Source of the DNA: Streptomyces sp. NBC_00224
GTDB lineage: Bacteria > Actinomycetota > Actinomycetes > Streptomycetales > Streptomycetaceae
NCBI RefSeq assembly: GCF_041435195.1
Contig: NZ_CP108106.1
Location: 3,534,001-3,598,000, forward strand
Reading direction: 5' to 3'
DNA: 64,000 nucleotides
Shown here: positions 17,004-26,050 of the stretch, piece by piece
Position numbering within the stretch: the stretch's first letter is position 1
Layout: every line of letters starts with the position of its first letter
Notes under the pieces: generated by a model
Databases searched by the model: none
What the model saw: the letters and a program-made list of their open reading frames with translations, nothing else
What the model was told of the DNA's origin: nothing
Made by a program: the position numbers and the translations under genes

Positions 17004-17597
17004 TTACTTGCGGCCCACGAACTTCCACGCCGCCGGCAGCGCCCCCATCGCCAGCGCCGCCTTCAGCGCGTCGCCGAGCAGGAACGGGGTGAGGCCCGCC
17101 GCGACCGCCTGGTTCAGGGACATACCGGTCGAGGCGGCCAGGTACGGGACGCCGACCGCGTAGATGATCGCCGAGCCGAGGACCATCGTGCCCGCGGTGC
17201 GCGGCACCGAGCGGTCGCCGCCGCGGCGGGCGAGGGCGCCCACGACGGTGGAGGCGAGCAGCATGCCGAGCACGTAACCGAAGGACGCGCCGCCCGCTCC
17301 CGAGGTGCCGTTCGCGAACCACGGCATCCCGGCCATGCCGATCAGCGCGTACAGCCCGAGCGAGAGGAAGCCGCGGCGGGCGCCGAGCGAGGTGCCCACC
17401 AGCAGGGCCGCGAAGGTCTGGCCGGTGACGGGGACCGGGGAGCCGAGGACGGGCACGGCGATCTGGGCGGCCACGCCGGTGAGCGCCGCGCCGCCGAGCA
17501 CCAGGGCGACGTCCCGGGTGCGGGCGCCGGGCAGCAGGTCGGCGAGGACCTTGCCGGTACGGGGTGCGGCGGGGGCAGTGACTGTGGTCGTGGCCAT
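17004..17597 (-). CDS. bioY: Biotin transporter BioY
   Basis: A 197-residue membrane S-component for biotin uptake, working alone or with an ECF energising module. It has six hydrophobic segments and BioY landmarks: PVPVTGQTFAALLVGTSLGARRGFLSLGLY split over about 55-83, GMAGMPWFANGTSG, FGYVLGMLLAS, and a C-terminal LGDALKAALA. The ATG at 17597 begins MATTTVTAPA. No bioM/bioN genes are adjacent, so it would use a solitary mode or shared ECF subunits. A 292-bp region separates it from the divergent permease gene. Confidence 0.94.
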   Translation of the reverse strand: MATTTVTAPAAPRTGKVLADLLPGARTRDVALVLGGAALTGVAAQIAVPVLGSPVPVTGQTFAALLVGTSLGARRGFLSLGLYALIGMAGMPWFANGTSGAGGASFGYVLGMLLASTVVGALARRGGDRSVPRTAGTMVLGSAIIYAVGVPYLAASTGMSLNQAVAAGLTPFLLGDALKAALAMGALPAAWKFVGRK

Positions 17598-17845
17598 CGT
17601 GGGCTCCGCGAAGTCGGGGACGGGCAACGGGATACGTGCTGGGGACAACGGTGACGTTAGCCGAGGGATTCTCACTCGATCACCATCAGCGGCCCACAAA
17701 GCGGTGGTTGGGGCCTTGGTGGAGATCGCACAAAGGCCGGACTGCTTCCGTCCGATGGCGTGACCCTCGTCACTGGATCGATGAGGAGTACGGACGGTTT
17801 TGCGGATACGGCCGCGACTCGGGGAGACTGTAGGTTCCCCATAAA

Positions 17846-17878
17846 TGATCAGTTGCTGATCAGTCGCTGATCCGAGAG
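17846..17878. promoter_or_regulatory. Triple 11-bp direct repeat upstream of permease 2
   Basis: TGATCAGTTGC, TGATCAGTCGC and TGATCCGAGAG follow one another at exactly 11-bp spacing, starting at 17846, 17857 and 17868. The array ends about 11 bp before the permease ATG. Helical-phase direct repeats suggest cooperative regulator binding; the regulator is unknown. Confidence 0.6.
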
Positions 17879-17889
17879 TTGCGAGCGCC

Positions 17890-19332
17890 ATGCACGACGG
17901 CAAGACCACGGCCGGGGCCACCGCCGCCGACACCGCCTCGGTGGAAGCCGAGCCGCTGTCCCACGGGCTGAAGCAGCGCCATCTGACCATGCTGGGCCTG
18001 GGCGGGGTGATCGGTGCCGGTCTCTTCGTGGGGTCGGGGGCCGGGATCGCGGTGGCGGGGCCGGGGATCGTCGTCTCGTATCTCATCGCGGGCGCGATCG
18101 CGATGCTGGTGATGCGGATGCTCGGCGAGATGTCGTCGGCGATGCCCGCCTCGGGGTCGTTCTCGGTCCACGCCGAGCGGGCGCTCGGCCGCTGGGCCGG
18201 GTTCAGCGTCGGCTGGCTGTACTGGTTCCTGCTCGTGGTCGTCCTCGCCGTGGAGGCGACGGGCGCGGCCCAGATCGCCCACGGCTGGGTGCCGGGGATG
18301 CCGCAGTGGGCCTGGGTCCTCGTCTTCATGGTCGTCTTCACCGGCGCCAACCTGGCGGCGGTGAAGAACTTCGGCGAGTTCGAGTTCTGGTTCGCCACGC
18401 TGAAGGTCGGCGCGATCGTGCTGTTCCTGGTGCTGGGGCTGCTGGCCGTCTTCGGGGTGCTGCCCGACACGGATCCCGTCGGGTTCACCAACCTGACCGG
18501 GCAGGGCGGCTTCCTGCCCAACGGCTGGGACGGCGTGGTCTCCGGCGTCCTCGCGGTGATCTTCGCCTTCGGCGGCCTTGAGGTCGTCACCATCGCGGCC
18601 GCCGAGTCGGACGACCCGGTGCGCGCGGTCGGCCGCGCCGTGCGCAGCGCGGTCTGGCGCATCCTCTTCTTCTATGTGGGCTCGATGCTGGTCATCGTGA
18701 CCCTGCTGCCGTGGACCTCGATGGAGCCCGGTCACAGCCCGTACGTCGCCGTGCTCGACTCGATCGGCGTCTCCGGCGCCGGGCAGATCATGAACGTGGT
18801 CGTCTTCGTGGCCCTGCTCTCCGCGCTCAACGCCAATCTGTACGGCTCCTCGCGGATGGTCTTCTCGCTGGCCGAGCGCGGCGAGGCGCCGAAGGGGCTG
18901 CTCAAGGTGTCGGGCGGCGGGGTGCCCCGGCGCGCGGTCCTCGCGTCGGTCGCCTTCGGGTTCGTCTCGGTGCTGCTCAATCTGAAGTGGCCCGACTCGG
19001 TCTTCCTCTACATGCTCAACGCGGTCGGCGCGGTGCTCCTGTTCGTCTGGGGTCTGATCGCCGTCTCGCAGCTGCGGCTGCGGCCCCGGATCGAGCGCGA
19101 GGCCCCGGAGCGGTTGACGCTGCGGATGTGGGCCTTCCCGTATCTGACGTGGGCGGCGCTCGCGGCGATGGCGGCGGTGCTCGTCCTGATGCTCCTCGAC
19201 GACGACGCCCGGCCCCAGGTGCTCTGGTCGGCGGGCGCGACGGGCGCGGTGCTGGTGGTCGCCTTCGTACGGGAGTGGCGGGCGAGGACTGTTGATGCGG
19301 CGGCGGTGGCCGACCGATCGTCAGGTCGGTAG
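17890..19332 (+). CDS. Amino acid permease (APC superfamily), paralogue 2
   Basis: A 480-residue transporter of the same AAT/GabP-like type as its neighbours: GLGGVIGAGLFVGSGAGIAV, MRMLGEMSSAMPASGSFSVH, FGEFEFWFATLKVGAI and ALLSALNANLYGSSRM. About 12 membrane helices and a short hydrophilic N-terminus are seen. It is followed by paralogue 3 after 182 bp in the same direction. Proton-coupled amino acid uptake is the family role; the substrate is unknown. A triple direct repeat just upstream probably controls it. Confidence 0.93.
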   Translation: MHDGKTTAGATAADTASVEAEPLSHGLKQRHLTMLGLGGVIGAGLFVGSGAGIAVAGPGIVVSYLIAGAIAMLVMRMLGEMSSAMPASGSFSVHAERALGRWAGFSVGWLYWFLLVVVLAVEATGAAQIAHGWVPGMPQWAWVLVFMVVFTGANLAAVKNFGEFEFWFATLKVGAIVLFLVLGLLAVFGVLPDTDPVGFTNLTGQGGFLPNGWDGVVSGVLAVIFAFGGLEVVTIAAAESDDPVRAVGRAVRSAVWRILFFYVGSMLVIVTLLPWTSMEPGHSPYVAVLDSIGVSGAGQIMNVVVFVALLSALNANLYGSSRMVFSLAERGEAPKGLLKVSGGGVPRRAVLASVAFGFVSVLLNLKWPDSVFLYMLNAVGAVLLFVWGLIAVSQLRLRPRIEREAPERLTLRMWAFPYLTWAALAAMAAVLVLMLLDDDARPQVLWSAGATGAVLVVAFVREWRARTVDAAAVADRSSGR

Positions 19333-19514
19333 TTACGGGCGGGTTTGGCGGGACCCACGAGGGCGGACGTGTGCATTCCGTGGACGAGATGTGCGCAGAG
19401 CTTCACACTGTGTGAGTCGAGTGTCCGGATAGCGGTCTGGTGTTCCCTCTGAGCGGTGCCACATCCAGACTGTGGCTCCCGCTCCCCGTCTCAGCTACTG
19501 AACAGGGCCTGCCC

Positions 19515-20918
19515 ATGTCCCGGACAAACGCGCCCGCGACGACCGACGCGCAGCCGAAGGTCGACTCCCCACTCACCCACGGTCTCAAGCAGCGCCACCT
19601 CTCGATGATCGCCCTCGGCGGCGTCATCGGCGCCGGGCTCTTCGTCGGCTCCGGCGCCGGAATCGCCGCCGCCGGGCCCTCGATCGTCCTCGCCTACGGC
19701 ATATCCGGCGCGCTCGTCATGCTCGTGATGCGCATGCTGGGCGAGATGTCGGCCGCCAACCCCGCATCCGGCTCCTTCTCCGTGCACGCCGACCGGGCCA
19801 TCGGGCCCTGGGCCGGCTTCACCGCCGGCTGGGCGTTCTGGGTGCTGCTCTGCGTCGCGGTCGGCCTGGAGGGCATCGGCGCCGCCAAGATCGTGACCGG
19901 CTGGCTGCCCGGTACGCCCGAGTGGGCCTGGGTCGCGCTGTTCATGCTCGTCTTCACCGCCACCAACCTCGCGGCCGTGAAGAACTTCGGCGAGTTCGAG
20001 TTCTGGTTCGCGGCGCTCAAGGTCGCCGCGATCACGCTCTTCCTCGTCCTCGGCCTGCTCGCGATCCTCGGCGTACTGCCGGACACTCCCGCCCCCGGCA
20101 CCTCGAACCTCACCGGCGAGGGCGGATTCCTGCCCAACGGCTCCGAGGGACTGGTGCTCGGACTGCTCGCCTCCGTCTTCGCGTACGGCGGCCTGGAGAC
20201 GGTGACCATCGCGGCCGCCGAGTCCGAGAAGCCGGTGCAGGGCGTCGCCCGCGCGGTGCGCACCGCCATGTGGCGCATCGCCGTCTTCTACATCGGCTCG
20301 ATGGCGGTCATCGTCACGCTGGTGCCCTGGAACGACAAGACCGTGGTGGAGAAGGGCCCGTACGTGGCCGCGCTCGACCACCTCGGCATCGACGGCGCCG
20401 GACAGATCATGAACGTGGTCGTCCTCGTCGCGCTGCTCTCCGCGATGAACGCCAACATCTACGGTGCGTCGCGCATGGCGTACTCGCTGGTCGACCGGGG
20501 CCAGGGCCCCAAGGCGCTCGGCCGCATCTCCGGCGGCGTGCCGCGCGTCGGGGTGCTGTGCTCCTCGATCTTCGGCTTCGGGTGCGTGCTGCTGAGCTAC
20601 TGGCGGCCGGACGACGTCTTCCCCTGGCTGCTGAACATGATCGGCGCGGTGATCCTGGTCGTCTGGATCTTCATCGCCGTCTCCCAGCTGCTGCTGCGCC
20701 GGCGCATCGAGCGCGAGACGCCGGAGAGGCTGGTCGTGAAGATGTGGCTGTACCCGGGGCTGACCTGGGTGGCGCTGGCGGCGATGGCCGGCATCTTCAT
20801 CCTGATGGCCCGTCAGTCCGACACCCGCGACCAGCTGATGGCGTCGGGGGCGCTGACGGTGGTCCTGGCCGTCATCGGCTACGCGCGCCAGCGCATGGCA
20901 GCCCGCCAGGAGGCCTGA
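19515..20918 (+). CDS. Amino acid permease (APC superfamily), paralogue 3
   Basis: A 467-residue paralogue with IALGGVIGAGLFVGSGAGIA, MRMLGEMSAANPASGSFSVH and LLSAMNANIYGASRMAYSL. The ATG at 19515 begins MSRTNAPATTDAQPKVDSPL, aligning with paralogue 2 (SHGLKQRHL versus THGLKQRHL). The 182-bp leader between the two genes shows no riboswitch that I recognise, so it may have its own promoter. A strong terminator follows the stop. Confidence 0.92.
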   Translation: MSRTNAPATTDAQPKVDSPLTHGLKQRHLSMIALGGVIGAGLFVGSGAGIAAAGPSIVLAYGISGALVMLVMRMLGEMSAANPASGSFSVHADRAIGPWAGFTAGWAFWVLLCVAVGLEGIGAAKIVTGWLPGTPEWAWVALFMLVFTATNLAAVKNFGEFEFWFAALKVAAITLFLVLGLLAILGVLPDTPAPGTSNLTGEGGFLPNGSEGLVLGLLASVFAYGGLETVTIAAAESEKPVQGVARAVRTAMWRIAVFYIGSMAVIVTLVPWNDKTVVEKGPYVAALDHLGIDGAGQIMNVVVLVALLSAMNANIYGASRMAYSLVDRGQGPKALGRISGGVPRVGVLCSSIFGFGCVLLSYWRPDDVFPWLLNMIGAVILVVWIFIAVSQLLLRRRIERETPERLVVKMWLYPGLTWVALAAMAGIFILMARQSDTRDQLMASGALTVVLAVIGYARQRMAARQEA

Positions 20919-20965
20919 GCCACCCCGCCCGAAGTCGGCGCGAAGCCCTCGCCAAGCCCGCGCGA

Positions 20966-21010
20966 AGCCCTGCGTCCGGAGGTCCTAGATCTCCGGACGC
21001 AGGGCTTTTT
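20966..21010 (+). terminator. Rho-independent terminator after permease 3
   Basis: A 16-bp perfect stem (AGCCCTGCGTCCGGAG, 20966-20981, with 20991-21006), 9-nt loop, followed by TTTT. Confidence 0.9.
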
Positions 21011-21060
21011 GCTGAGGTCACCCTTAGCTGCGACCGTCCATACCTGCTGATAGCGTGCAC

Positions 21061-21077
21061 TTGCACATCAGTTGCAA
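21061..21077. promoter_or_regulatory. Putative Nur (nickel repressor) box of sodF
   Basis: TTGCAC-ATCAG-TTGCAA matches the Nur consensus tTGCaa-N5-ttGCAA with one difference. It lies 25 bp upstream of the SOD start. In Streptomyces, Nur with nickel represses sodF while nickel SOD is made. Confidence 0.75.
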
Positions 21078-21101
21078 CAAGCAGTCGGAGGGGCTTCGGA
21101 C

Positions 21102-21743
21102 ATGGCCATTTACACGCTTCCTGAACTTCCGTACGACTACGCCGCGCTCGAACCCGTCATCAGCCCGGAGATCATCGAGCTGCACCACGACAAGCACCAC
21201 GCGGCGTATGTGAAGGGCGCGAACGACACCCTGGAGCAGCTCGCGGAGGCCCGCGACAAGGACGCCTGGGGCTCGATCAACGGCCTGGAGAAGAACCTCG
21301 CGTTCCACCTCTCCGGCCACATCCTGCACTCGATCTACTGGCACAACATGACCGGCGACGGCGGCGGCGAGCCGCTGGAGACGGACGGCACCGGCGAGCT
21401 GGCGGACGCCATCGCCGAATCCTTCGGCTCCTTCGCCAAGTTCAAGGCCCAGCTGACCAAGGCGTCGGCCACGACGCAGGGTTCGGGCTGGGGCGTCCTC
21501 GCGTACGAGCCGGTCAGCGGCCGACTCGTGGTCGAGCAGATCTACGACCACCAGGGCAACGTCGGCCAGGGCTCGACCCCGGTCCTGGTCTTCGACGCCT
21601 GGGAGCACGCCTTCTACCTCCAGTACAAGAACCAGAAGGTGGACTTCATCGAGGCGATGTGGCGCGTCGTCAACTGGCAGGACGTGGCGAGGCGTTACGC
21701 CGCCGCGAAGGCCGCCGGGAACAACCTGCTGCTGGTCCCGTAG
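21102..21743 (+). CDS. sodF: Iron-type superoxide dismutase
   Basis: A 213-residue cytoplasmic Fe/Mn-family SOD converting superoxide to peroxide and oxygen. Metal ligands are visible: His in IELHHDKHH (about 28), His in [11 protein letters not shown] (about 78), and Asp/His in [13 protein letters not shown]. Fe versus Mn use cannot be settled from residues alone, but the upstream Nur box identifies it with the Streptomyces sodF regulon. Terminators stand on both sides, so it is monocistronic. Confidence 0.94.
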   Translation: MAIYTLPELPYDYAALEPVISPEIIELHHDKHHAAYVKGANDTLEQLAEARDKDAWGSINGLEKNLAFHLSGHILHSIYWHNMTGDGGGEPLETDGTGELADAIAESFGSFAKFKAQLTKASATTQGSGWGVLAYEPVSGRLVVEQIYDHQGNVGQGSTPVLVFDAWEHAFYLQYKNQKVDFIEAMWRVVNWQDVARRYAAAKAAGNNLLLVP

Positions 21744-21805
21744 GGACCCCCTGTCGTCCTGCTCGTGATCGTCTTCTCAACCTTCACTTGCGGGCGGAAA
21801 TACGG

Positions 21806-21840
21806 ACGACCCCCGCGAGGACGTGACTCGCGGGGGTCGT
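21806..21840 (+). terminator. Hairpin terminator after sodF
   Basis: A 14-bp perfect stem (ACGACCCCCGCGAG with CTCGCGGGGGTCGT) and a 7-nt loop. It is almost the same hairpin as the one at 22484. Confidence 0.8.
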
Positions 21841-21934
21841 TCGCGTACGCGCATCCGTGCGCCGGTGTAGTGCGCCGGTCCTTCACCCTCTCGCCCCGGA
21901 CCCGTTGTCAGTGGCGGGTGCCATGCTCGGAGCC

Positions 21935-22471
21935 ATGGACACACAGGAGTTCTGGACGCTCATCGACGACGCCCGCGCGCAGGTGGCACACGCGGCGGAC
22001 GCCGAGGCGGTCGCGGCGCGGGCCGCGGCCCTGCTCTCGGCCCGGCCGGTCGACGAGATAGTGGCATTCCAGCAGGTCTTCTGGGACCTGATGGCCGCCT
22101 CCTACCGCCAGCCGCTCTGGGCCGCGGCGTACACGATCAACGGCGGGTGCTCGGACGACGGGTTCGACTACTTCAGGGGCTGGCTGATCGCGCAGGGGCG
22201 CGAGGTGTTCGACCGCGCGGTCGCCGACCCGGACGGGCTCGCGGGCCTGAGCGCCGTGCGGGACGCGGCGGTGGAGGGCTGGGAGATGGAGTGCGAGGAG
22301 GCGCTCGGCATCGCCTGGGACGCGCACCTGGCCGCGACCGGCAAGGACCTGCCCGGCGACAGCTTCACGATCCGCTACCCGGAACTGGACCCGGGCTGGG
22401 ACTTCGACTTCGACGACACGGGGGAGATAGCGAGGCGCCTGCCGCGCCTGGCGGCGCTGTACGGGGAGTAG
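21935..22471 (+). CDS. DUF4240 domain protein
   Basis: A 178-residue soluble protein starting MDTQEFWTLIDDARAQV and containing FDYFRGWLIAQGREVFDRAVADPD and GWEMECEEALGIAWDAH, the pattern of DUF4240 proteins. Function is unknown. It is rich in Trp and acidic residues with no signal peptide. An alternative in-frame ATG lies at 21923. Nearly identical hairpins flank it at 21806 and 22484, isolating it transcriptionally. Confidence 0.85.
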   Translation: MDTQEFWTLIDDARAQVAHAADAEAVAARAAALLSARPVDEIVAFQQVFWDLMAASYRQPLWAAAYTINGGCSDDGFDYFRGWLIAQGREVFDRAVADPDGLAGLSAVRDAAVEGWEMECEEALGIAWDAHLAATGKDLPGDSFTIRYPELDPGWDFDFDDTGEIARRLPRLAALYGE

Positions 22472-22483
22472 GCGGGGGTGCGG

Positions 22484-22520
22484 CACGGCCCCCGCGAGTG
22501 CGTGACTCGCGGGGGCCGTG
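22484..22520. terminator. Bidirectional terminator hairpin
   Basis: A 16-bp perfect stem (CACGGCCCCCGCGAGT with ACTCGCGGGGGCCGTG) and a 5-nt loop, between the convergent DUF4240 and DsbA genes. Confidence 0.85.
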
Positions 22521-22537
22521 ACACCGGGGGCGCCGGA

Positions 22538-23200
22538 TCAGTCGAAGATCGGGCCGGATGTGCGCGTCCGCTTGATCTCGTAGAAGCCCGGGGTCGAGGC
22601 CACCAGGAGCGTGCCGTCCCACAGGCGTGCGGCGGCTTCGCCCTTGGGGGCCGGGGTGACGACCGGGCCGAAGAAGGCGATCTGCTCGCCGTCCGCGCCG
22701 GGCACGGCGATGACCGGGGTGCCGACCTCCTGGCCGACCTTCTCTATGCCCTCCTTGTGGGAGGCGCGCAGCTCCGCGTCGAACTCGTAGGCGCTGTTGT
22801 CGACCTCCGCGTGGTCGGCGAGCTCGGCGGGCAGGCCGGCCTCCTCCAGGGCGGCGACGAGGACCTCGCGGCCGGAGCCGAGGTCCTGGTTGTGGAAGCG
22901 GGTGCCGAGCGCGGTGTACAGCTTGCCGAGGACCTCCTCGCCGTACTTCTGCTGCGCGGCCATGACGACCTGGACCGGGCCCCAGGCCCGGGTCGTCAGG
23001 AACTCGCGGTAGGAGTCCGGCAGGTCGTCGAGCTTGTCCTCGTTGAGGACGCCCAGGCTCATCACGTGCCAGCGGACCTCGACGTCACGGACCTTCTCGA
23101 CCTCCAGCATCCAGCGGGACGTCATCCAGGCCCAGGGACAGAGCGGGTCGAACCAGAAGTCGACAGGGGTCTTCCCGGTCTGGGGCACGGTCTCGGACAT
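22538..23200 (-). CDS. DsbA-family, mycothiol-dependent reductase-like protein with CPWA motif
   Basis: A 220-residue thioredoxin-fold protein closely resembling the mycobacterial Rv2466c family: VDFWFDPLCPWAWMTSRWML at the N-terminus, then MSLGVLNED, RAWGPVQV, GTPVIAVPG and FFGPVVTPAPKGE. The active site reads Cys21-Pro-Trp-Ala24, so the second cysteine of the usual CPWC is absent and a monothiol mechanism (for example with mycothiol) is implied. The ATG at 23200 follows GAGGAGAG. It is divergent from the aminopeptidase gene. Confidence 0.88.
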   Translation of the reverse strand: MSETVPQTGKTPVDFWFDPLCPWAWMTSRWMLEVEKVRDVEVRWHVMSLGVLNEDKLDDLPDSYREFLTTRAWGPVQVVMAAQQKYGEEVLGKLYTALGTRFHNQDLGSGREVLVAALEEAGLPAELADHAEVDNSAYEFDAELRASHKEGIEKVGQEVGTPVIAVPGADGEQIAFFGPVVTPAPKGEAAARLWDGTLLVASTPGFYEIKRTRTSGPIFD

Positions 23201-23334
23201 GTCTCTCCTCATCGGGGCACGCTGGGAAATCAACCAAGGGAACACCTCCGGCCACCCGCCGCATTCCCGCGTGTCCACGGCCCGGCGGGCATGGCAGGAT
23301 CGGTGCTGTTCGAACGAGACACGAAGGAGTGCCC

Positions 23335-25914
23335 GTGCCCGGTGAGAATCTGTCCCGCGACGAGGCCCGTGAACGGGCCGAGCTGCTGTCCGTCGACGGG
23401 TACGACGTCGCCCTCGATCTGCGGTCCGCGATCGGGGACGCCCCGGACGGGCCCCGAACGTTCCGCTCGGTCACCACGATCCGGTTCCGCTGCGCGCGGC
23501 CGGGCGCGGAGTCCTTCGCGGATCTGGTCGCGCCGTCGGTGAACGCGGTCACCCTGAACGGCAAGCCGCTGGATCCGGCCGCGGTCTTCGACGGCACCCG
23601 GGTGGCGCTCGCGGACCTGGCGGCGGAGAACGTGCTGGTGGTGGACGCGAACTGTGCGTACAGCCGCACCGGCGAGGGTCTGCACCGGTTCGTCGACCCG
23701 GAGGACGGCGAGGTCTACCTCTACACCCAGTACGAGCCGGCCGACTCCCGGCGGGTGTTCGCGAACTTCGAGCAGCCCGACCTGAAGGCCCCCTACCGCT
23801 TCGAGGCGACGGCGCCCGAGGGCTGGACGGTGTGGTCCAACGGCGAGGGCGCCCGGGGCGAGGACGGGGTCTGGCGGTTCGCCGAGACCAAGCCGATCTC
23901 CACGTACATCACCTGTGTGGTGGCCGGGCCGTACCACTACGTGACGGACACCTACCGCCGCACCTTCGACGACGGCACCACGCTGGAGATCCCGCTCGGC
24001 GCGATGTGCCGCAAGGGCCTGGCCCGGCATTTCGACGCGGACGACGTGTTCCTCGTCACCAAGCAGGGCTTCGACTTCTTCCACGACCAGTTCGACTACC
24101 CGTACCCGTTCGGCAAGTACGACCAGGCCTTCGTGCCGGAGTACAACCTCGGGGCGATGGAGAACCCGGGTCTGGTGACCTTCCGCGAGGAGTTCATCTT
24201 CCGGGGCAAGGTGACGCAGGCCGCCTACGAGCGGCGGGCCAACGTCATCCTGCACGAGATGGCGCACATGTGGTTCGGCGACCTGGTGACCATGCAGTGG
24301 TGGGACGACCTGTGGCTGAAGGAGTCGTTCGCCGACTTCATGGGCAGCTTCTCGCAGGTCGAGGCGACCCGGTTCACCAACGGCTGGATCACCTTCGCCA
24401 ACGGCCGCAAGTCCTGGGCGTACCGCGCGGACCAGCTGCCGTCCACGCACCCGGTCACGGCCGACATCCGTGACCTGGAGGACGCCAAGCTCAACTTCGA
24501 CGGCATCACCTACGCCAAGGGCGCCTCGGTCCTCAAGCAGCTGGTGGCGTACGTGGGCCGGGAGGACTTCCTGGAGGGCGCCCGGCGCTACTTCAAGAAC
24601 CACGCCTACGGGAACACGCGCCTGGGCGACCTGCTGTCGGTCCTGGAGGAGGTCTCCGGGCGGGACATGGCGTCCTGGTCGCGGTCCTGGCTGCAGACGG
24701 CGGGCGTCAACTCGCTGACCCCGGTGGTCACTTACGACGCGGGCGGGCGCATCACCGAGCTCGCCGTGGTCCAGGAGGCCGTCGAGGCCCATCCGACGCT
24801 GCGCCCGCACCGGGTCGCGGTCGGCCTCTACCGCTCCGAGGCGGGCGCCCTGGTGCGGTACGCGCGCGCCGAGGTCGACGTGGACGGGCCGCGCACCGTG
24901 GTGGCGGAGCTGGCCGGGGCCGAGCGGCCCGAGCTGGTCCTGGTCAACGACGACGACCTCACGTACTGCAAGATCCGCTTCGACGAGGGCTCGCTCGCCA
25001 CACTCCGGGCCAACCTCGGCGACATCACGGACCCGCTGGCGCGCGCCCTGTGCTGGTCGGCGCTGTGGAACCTGACGCGGGACGCGCTCATGCCCGCGCG
25101 GGACTTCATCGACCTGGTGCTCGCCCACTCCGGGCGCGAGACGGACATCGGCGTGCTCCAGATGCTGCACGCCTGGACCCGCTCGGCGCAGACGTACTAC
25201 GCGGCGCCCGAGTGGCGCGAGCAGGGCGCGCGGCTGCTGGCCGAGGGCGCGCTGCGCGAGCTGCGGATCGCGGCGGCGGGCAGCGAGCACCAGCTGGCCT
25301 GGGCCCGTTTCTTCGCCTCCACGGCGACGACCGACGCCGACTTCCAGCTCCTCGAAGGGCTCCTGGAGGGGACCGCGAAGATCGACGGCCTGGAGGTCGA
25401 CCAGGAGCTGCGCTGGGTGCTCCTGGAGCCGCTGGCCGCGCACGGCCGCGCCGACGAGTCGGTGATCGGCGCCGAGCTCGCCCGCGACGACACGGCCTCC
25501 GGCAAGCGCCACCAGGTGCGGTGCCTGGCGGCCCGGCCGTCGGCGGCGGTCAAGGCGCAGGCGTGGGCGCAGGTCGTCGAGTCCGACTCGCTGTCGAACG
25601 CGCTGGTGGAGGCCACCATCGCCGGCTTCGGCCAGCCCTCGCAGCGCGAACTGATCGCTCCGTACGCACCGAAGTACTTCGAGGCGATCGAGCGCCTGTG
25701 GGCCGAGCGGTCCATCCAGATCGGCATGGACGTCGTGAAGGGGCTCTTCCCGAGCCTGCGGGACAACCGGTCGACGCTCGATTCCACGGACGAATGGCTG
25801 ACCGCCCACCCGGACGCGGCCCCGGCGCTGCGCCGGCTGGTCCTGGAGGCCCGTGACGACCTGGCCCGCACCCTGCGCGGCCAGGCCTGCGACGCGGCGG
25901 CCGCCGCCCGCTGA
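23335..25914 (+). CDS. pepN: Aminopeptidase N (M1 family), paralogue 1
   Basis: An 859-residue zinc metallopeptidase removing N-terminal residues from peptides; no signal peptide, so cytoplasmic. It has the exopeptidase motif GAMEN (about 273-277; here GAMENPG) and the zinc site HEMAHMWFGDL with the distal Glu in WLKESFAD (about 307-330), plus an ERAP1-like C-terminal domain. The GTG at 23335 is chosen because GAAGGAG lies 5 bp upstream and the N-terminus then matches paralogue 2 (MPGENLSRDEA versus MPGTNLTREEA); a GTG at 23329 is possible. A second pepN lies at 40000. Confidence 0.95.
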   Translation: MPGENLSRDEARERAELLSVDGYDVALDLRSAIGDAPDGPRTFRSVTTIRFRCARPGAESFADLVAPSVNAVTLNGKPLDPAAVFDGTRVALADLAAENVLVVDANCAYSRTGEGLHRFVDPEDGEVYLYTQYEPADSRRVFANFEQPDLKAPYRFEATAPEGWTVWSNGEGARGEDGVWRFAETKPISTYITCVVAGPYHYVTDTYRRTFDDGTTLEIPLGAMCRKGLARHFDADDVFLVTKQGFDFFHDQFDYPYPFGKYDQAFVPEYNLGAMENPGLVTFREEFIFRGKVTQAAYERRANVILHEMAHMWFGDLVTMQWWDDLWLKESFADFMGSFSQVEATRFTNGWITFANGRKSWAYRADQLPSTHPVTADIRDLEDAKLNFDGITYAKGASVLKQLVAYVGREDFLEGARRYFKNHAYGNTRLGDLLSVLEEVSGRDMASWSRSWLQTAGVNSLTPVVTYDAGGRITELAVVQEAVEAHPTLRPHRVAVGLYRSEAGALVRYARAEVDVDGPRTVVAELAGAERPELVLVNDDDLTYCKIRFDEGSLATLRANLGDITDPLARALCWSALWNLTRDALMPARDFIDLVLAHSGRETDIGVLQMLHAWTRSAQTYYAAPEWREQGARLLAEGALRELRIAAAGSEHQLAWARFFASTATTDADFQLLEGLLEGTAKIDGLEVDQELRWVLLEPLAAHGRADESVIGAELARDDTASGKRHQVRCLAARPSAAVKAQAWAQVVESDSLSNALVEATIAGFGQPSQRELIAPYAPKYFEAIERLWAERSIQIGMDVVKGLFPSLRDNRSTLDSTDEWLTAHPDAAPALRRLVLEARDDLARTLRGQACDAAAAAR

Positions 25915-25923
25915 CGCCCGACG

Positions 25924-25945
25924 GGGGGCCCGGCGACGGGCCCCC
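25924..25945 (+). terminator. Terminator hairpin after pepN paralogue 1
   Basis: A 9-bp GC stem (GGGGGCCCG with CGGGCCCCC) and GCGA tetraloop 9 bp after the stop; no U-run. Confidence 0.6.
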
Positions 25946-26050
25946 TGATCGGCACTCGAACGCCCGTACTTTAGGACGGGCTTGTCCGGAATTGTCGACG
26001 GGCTTGTAACAGCGGTTAAGGGCCGCTCCGGGCGCGGAACACCCCCCGGC

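Noticed and set aside
19333..19514. A riboswitch or attenuator in the leader of permease 3
   Set aside because: No conserved riboswitch core and no terminator/antiterminator pair that I can recognise in these 182 bases.
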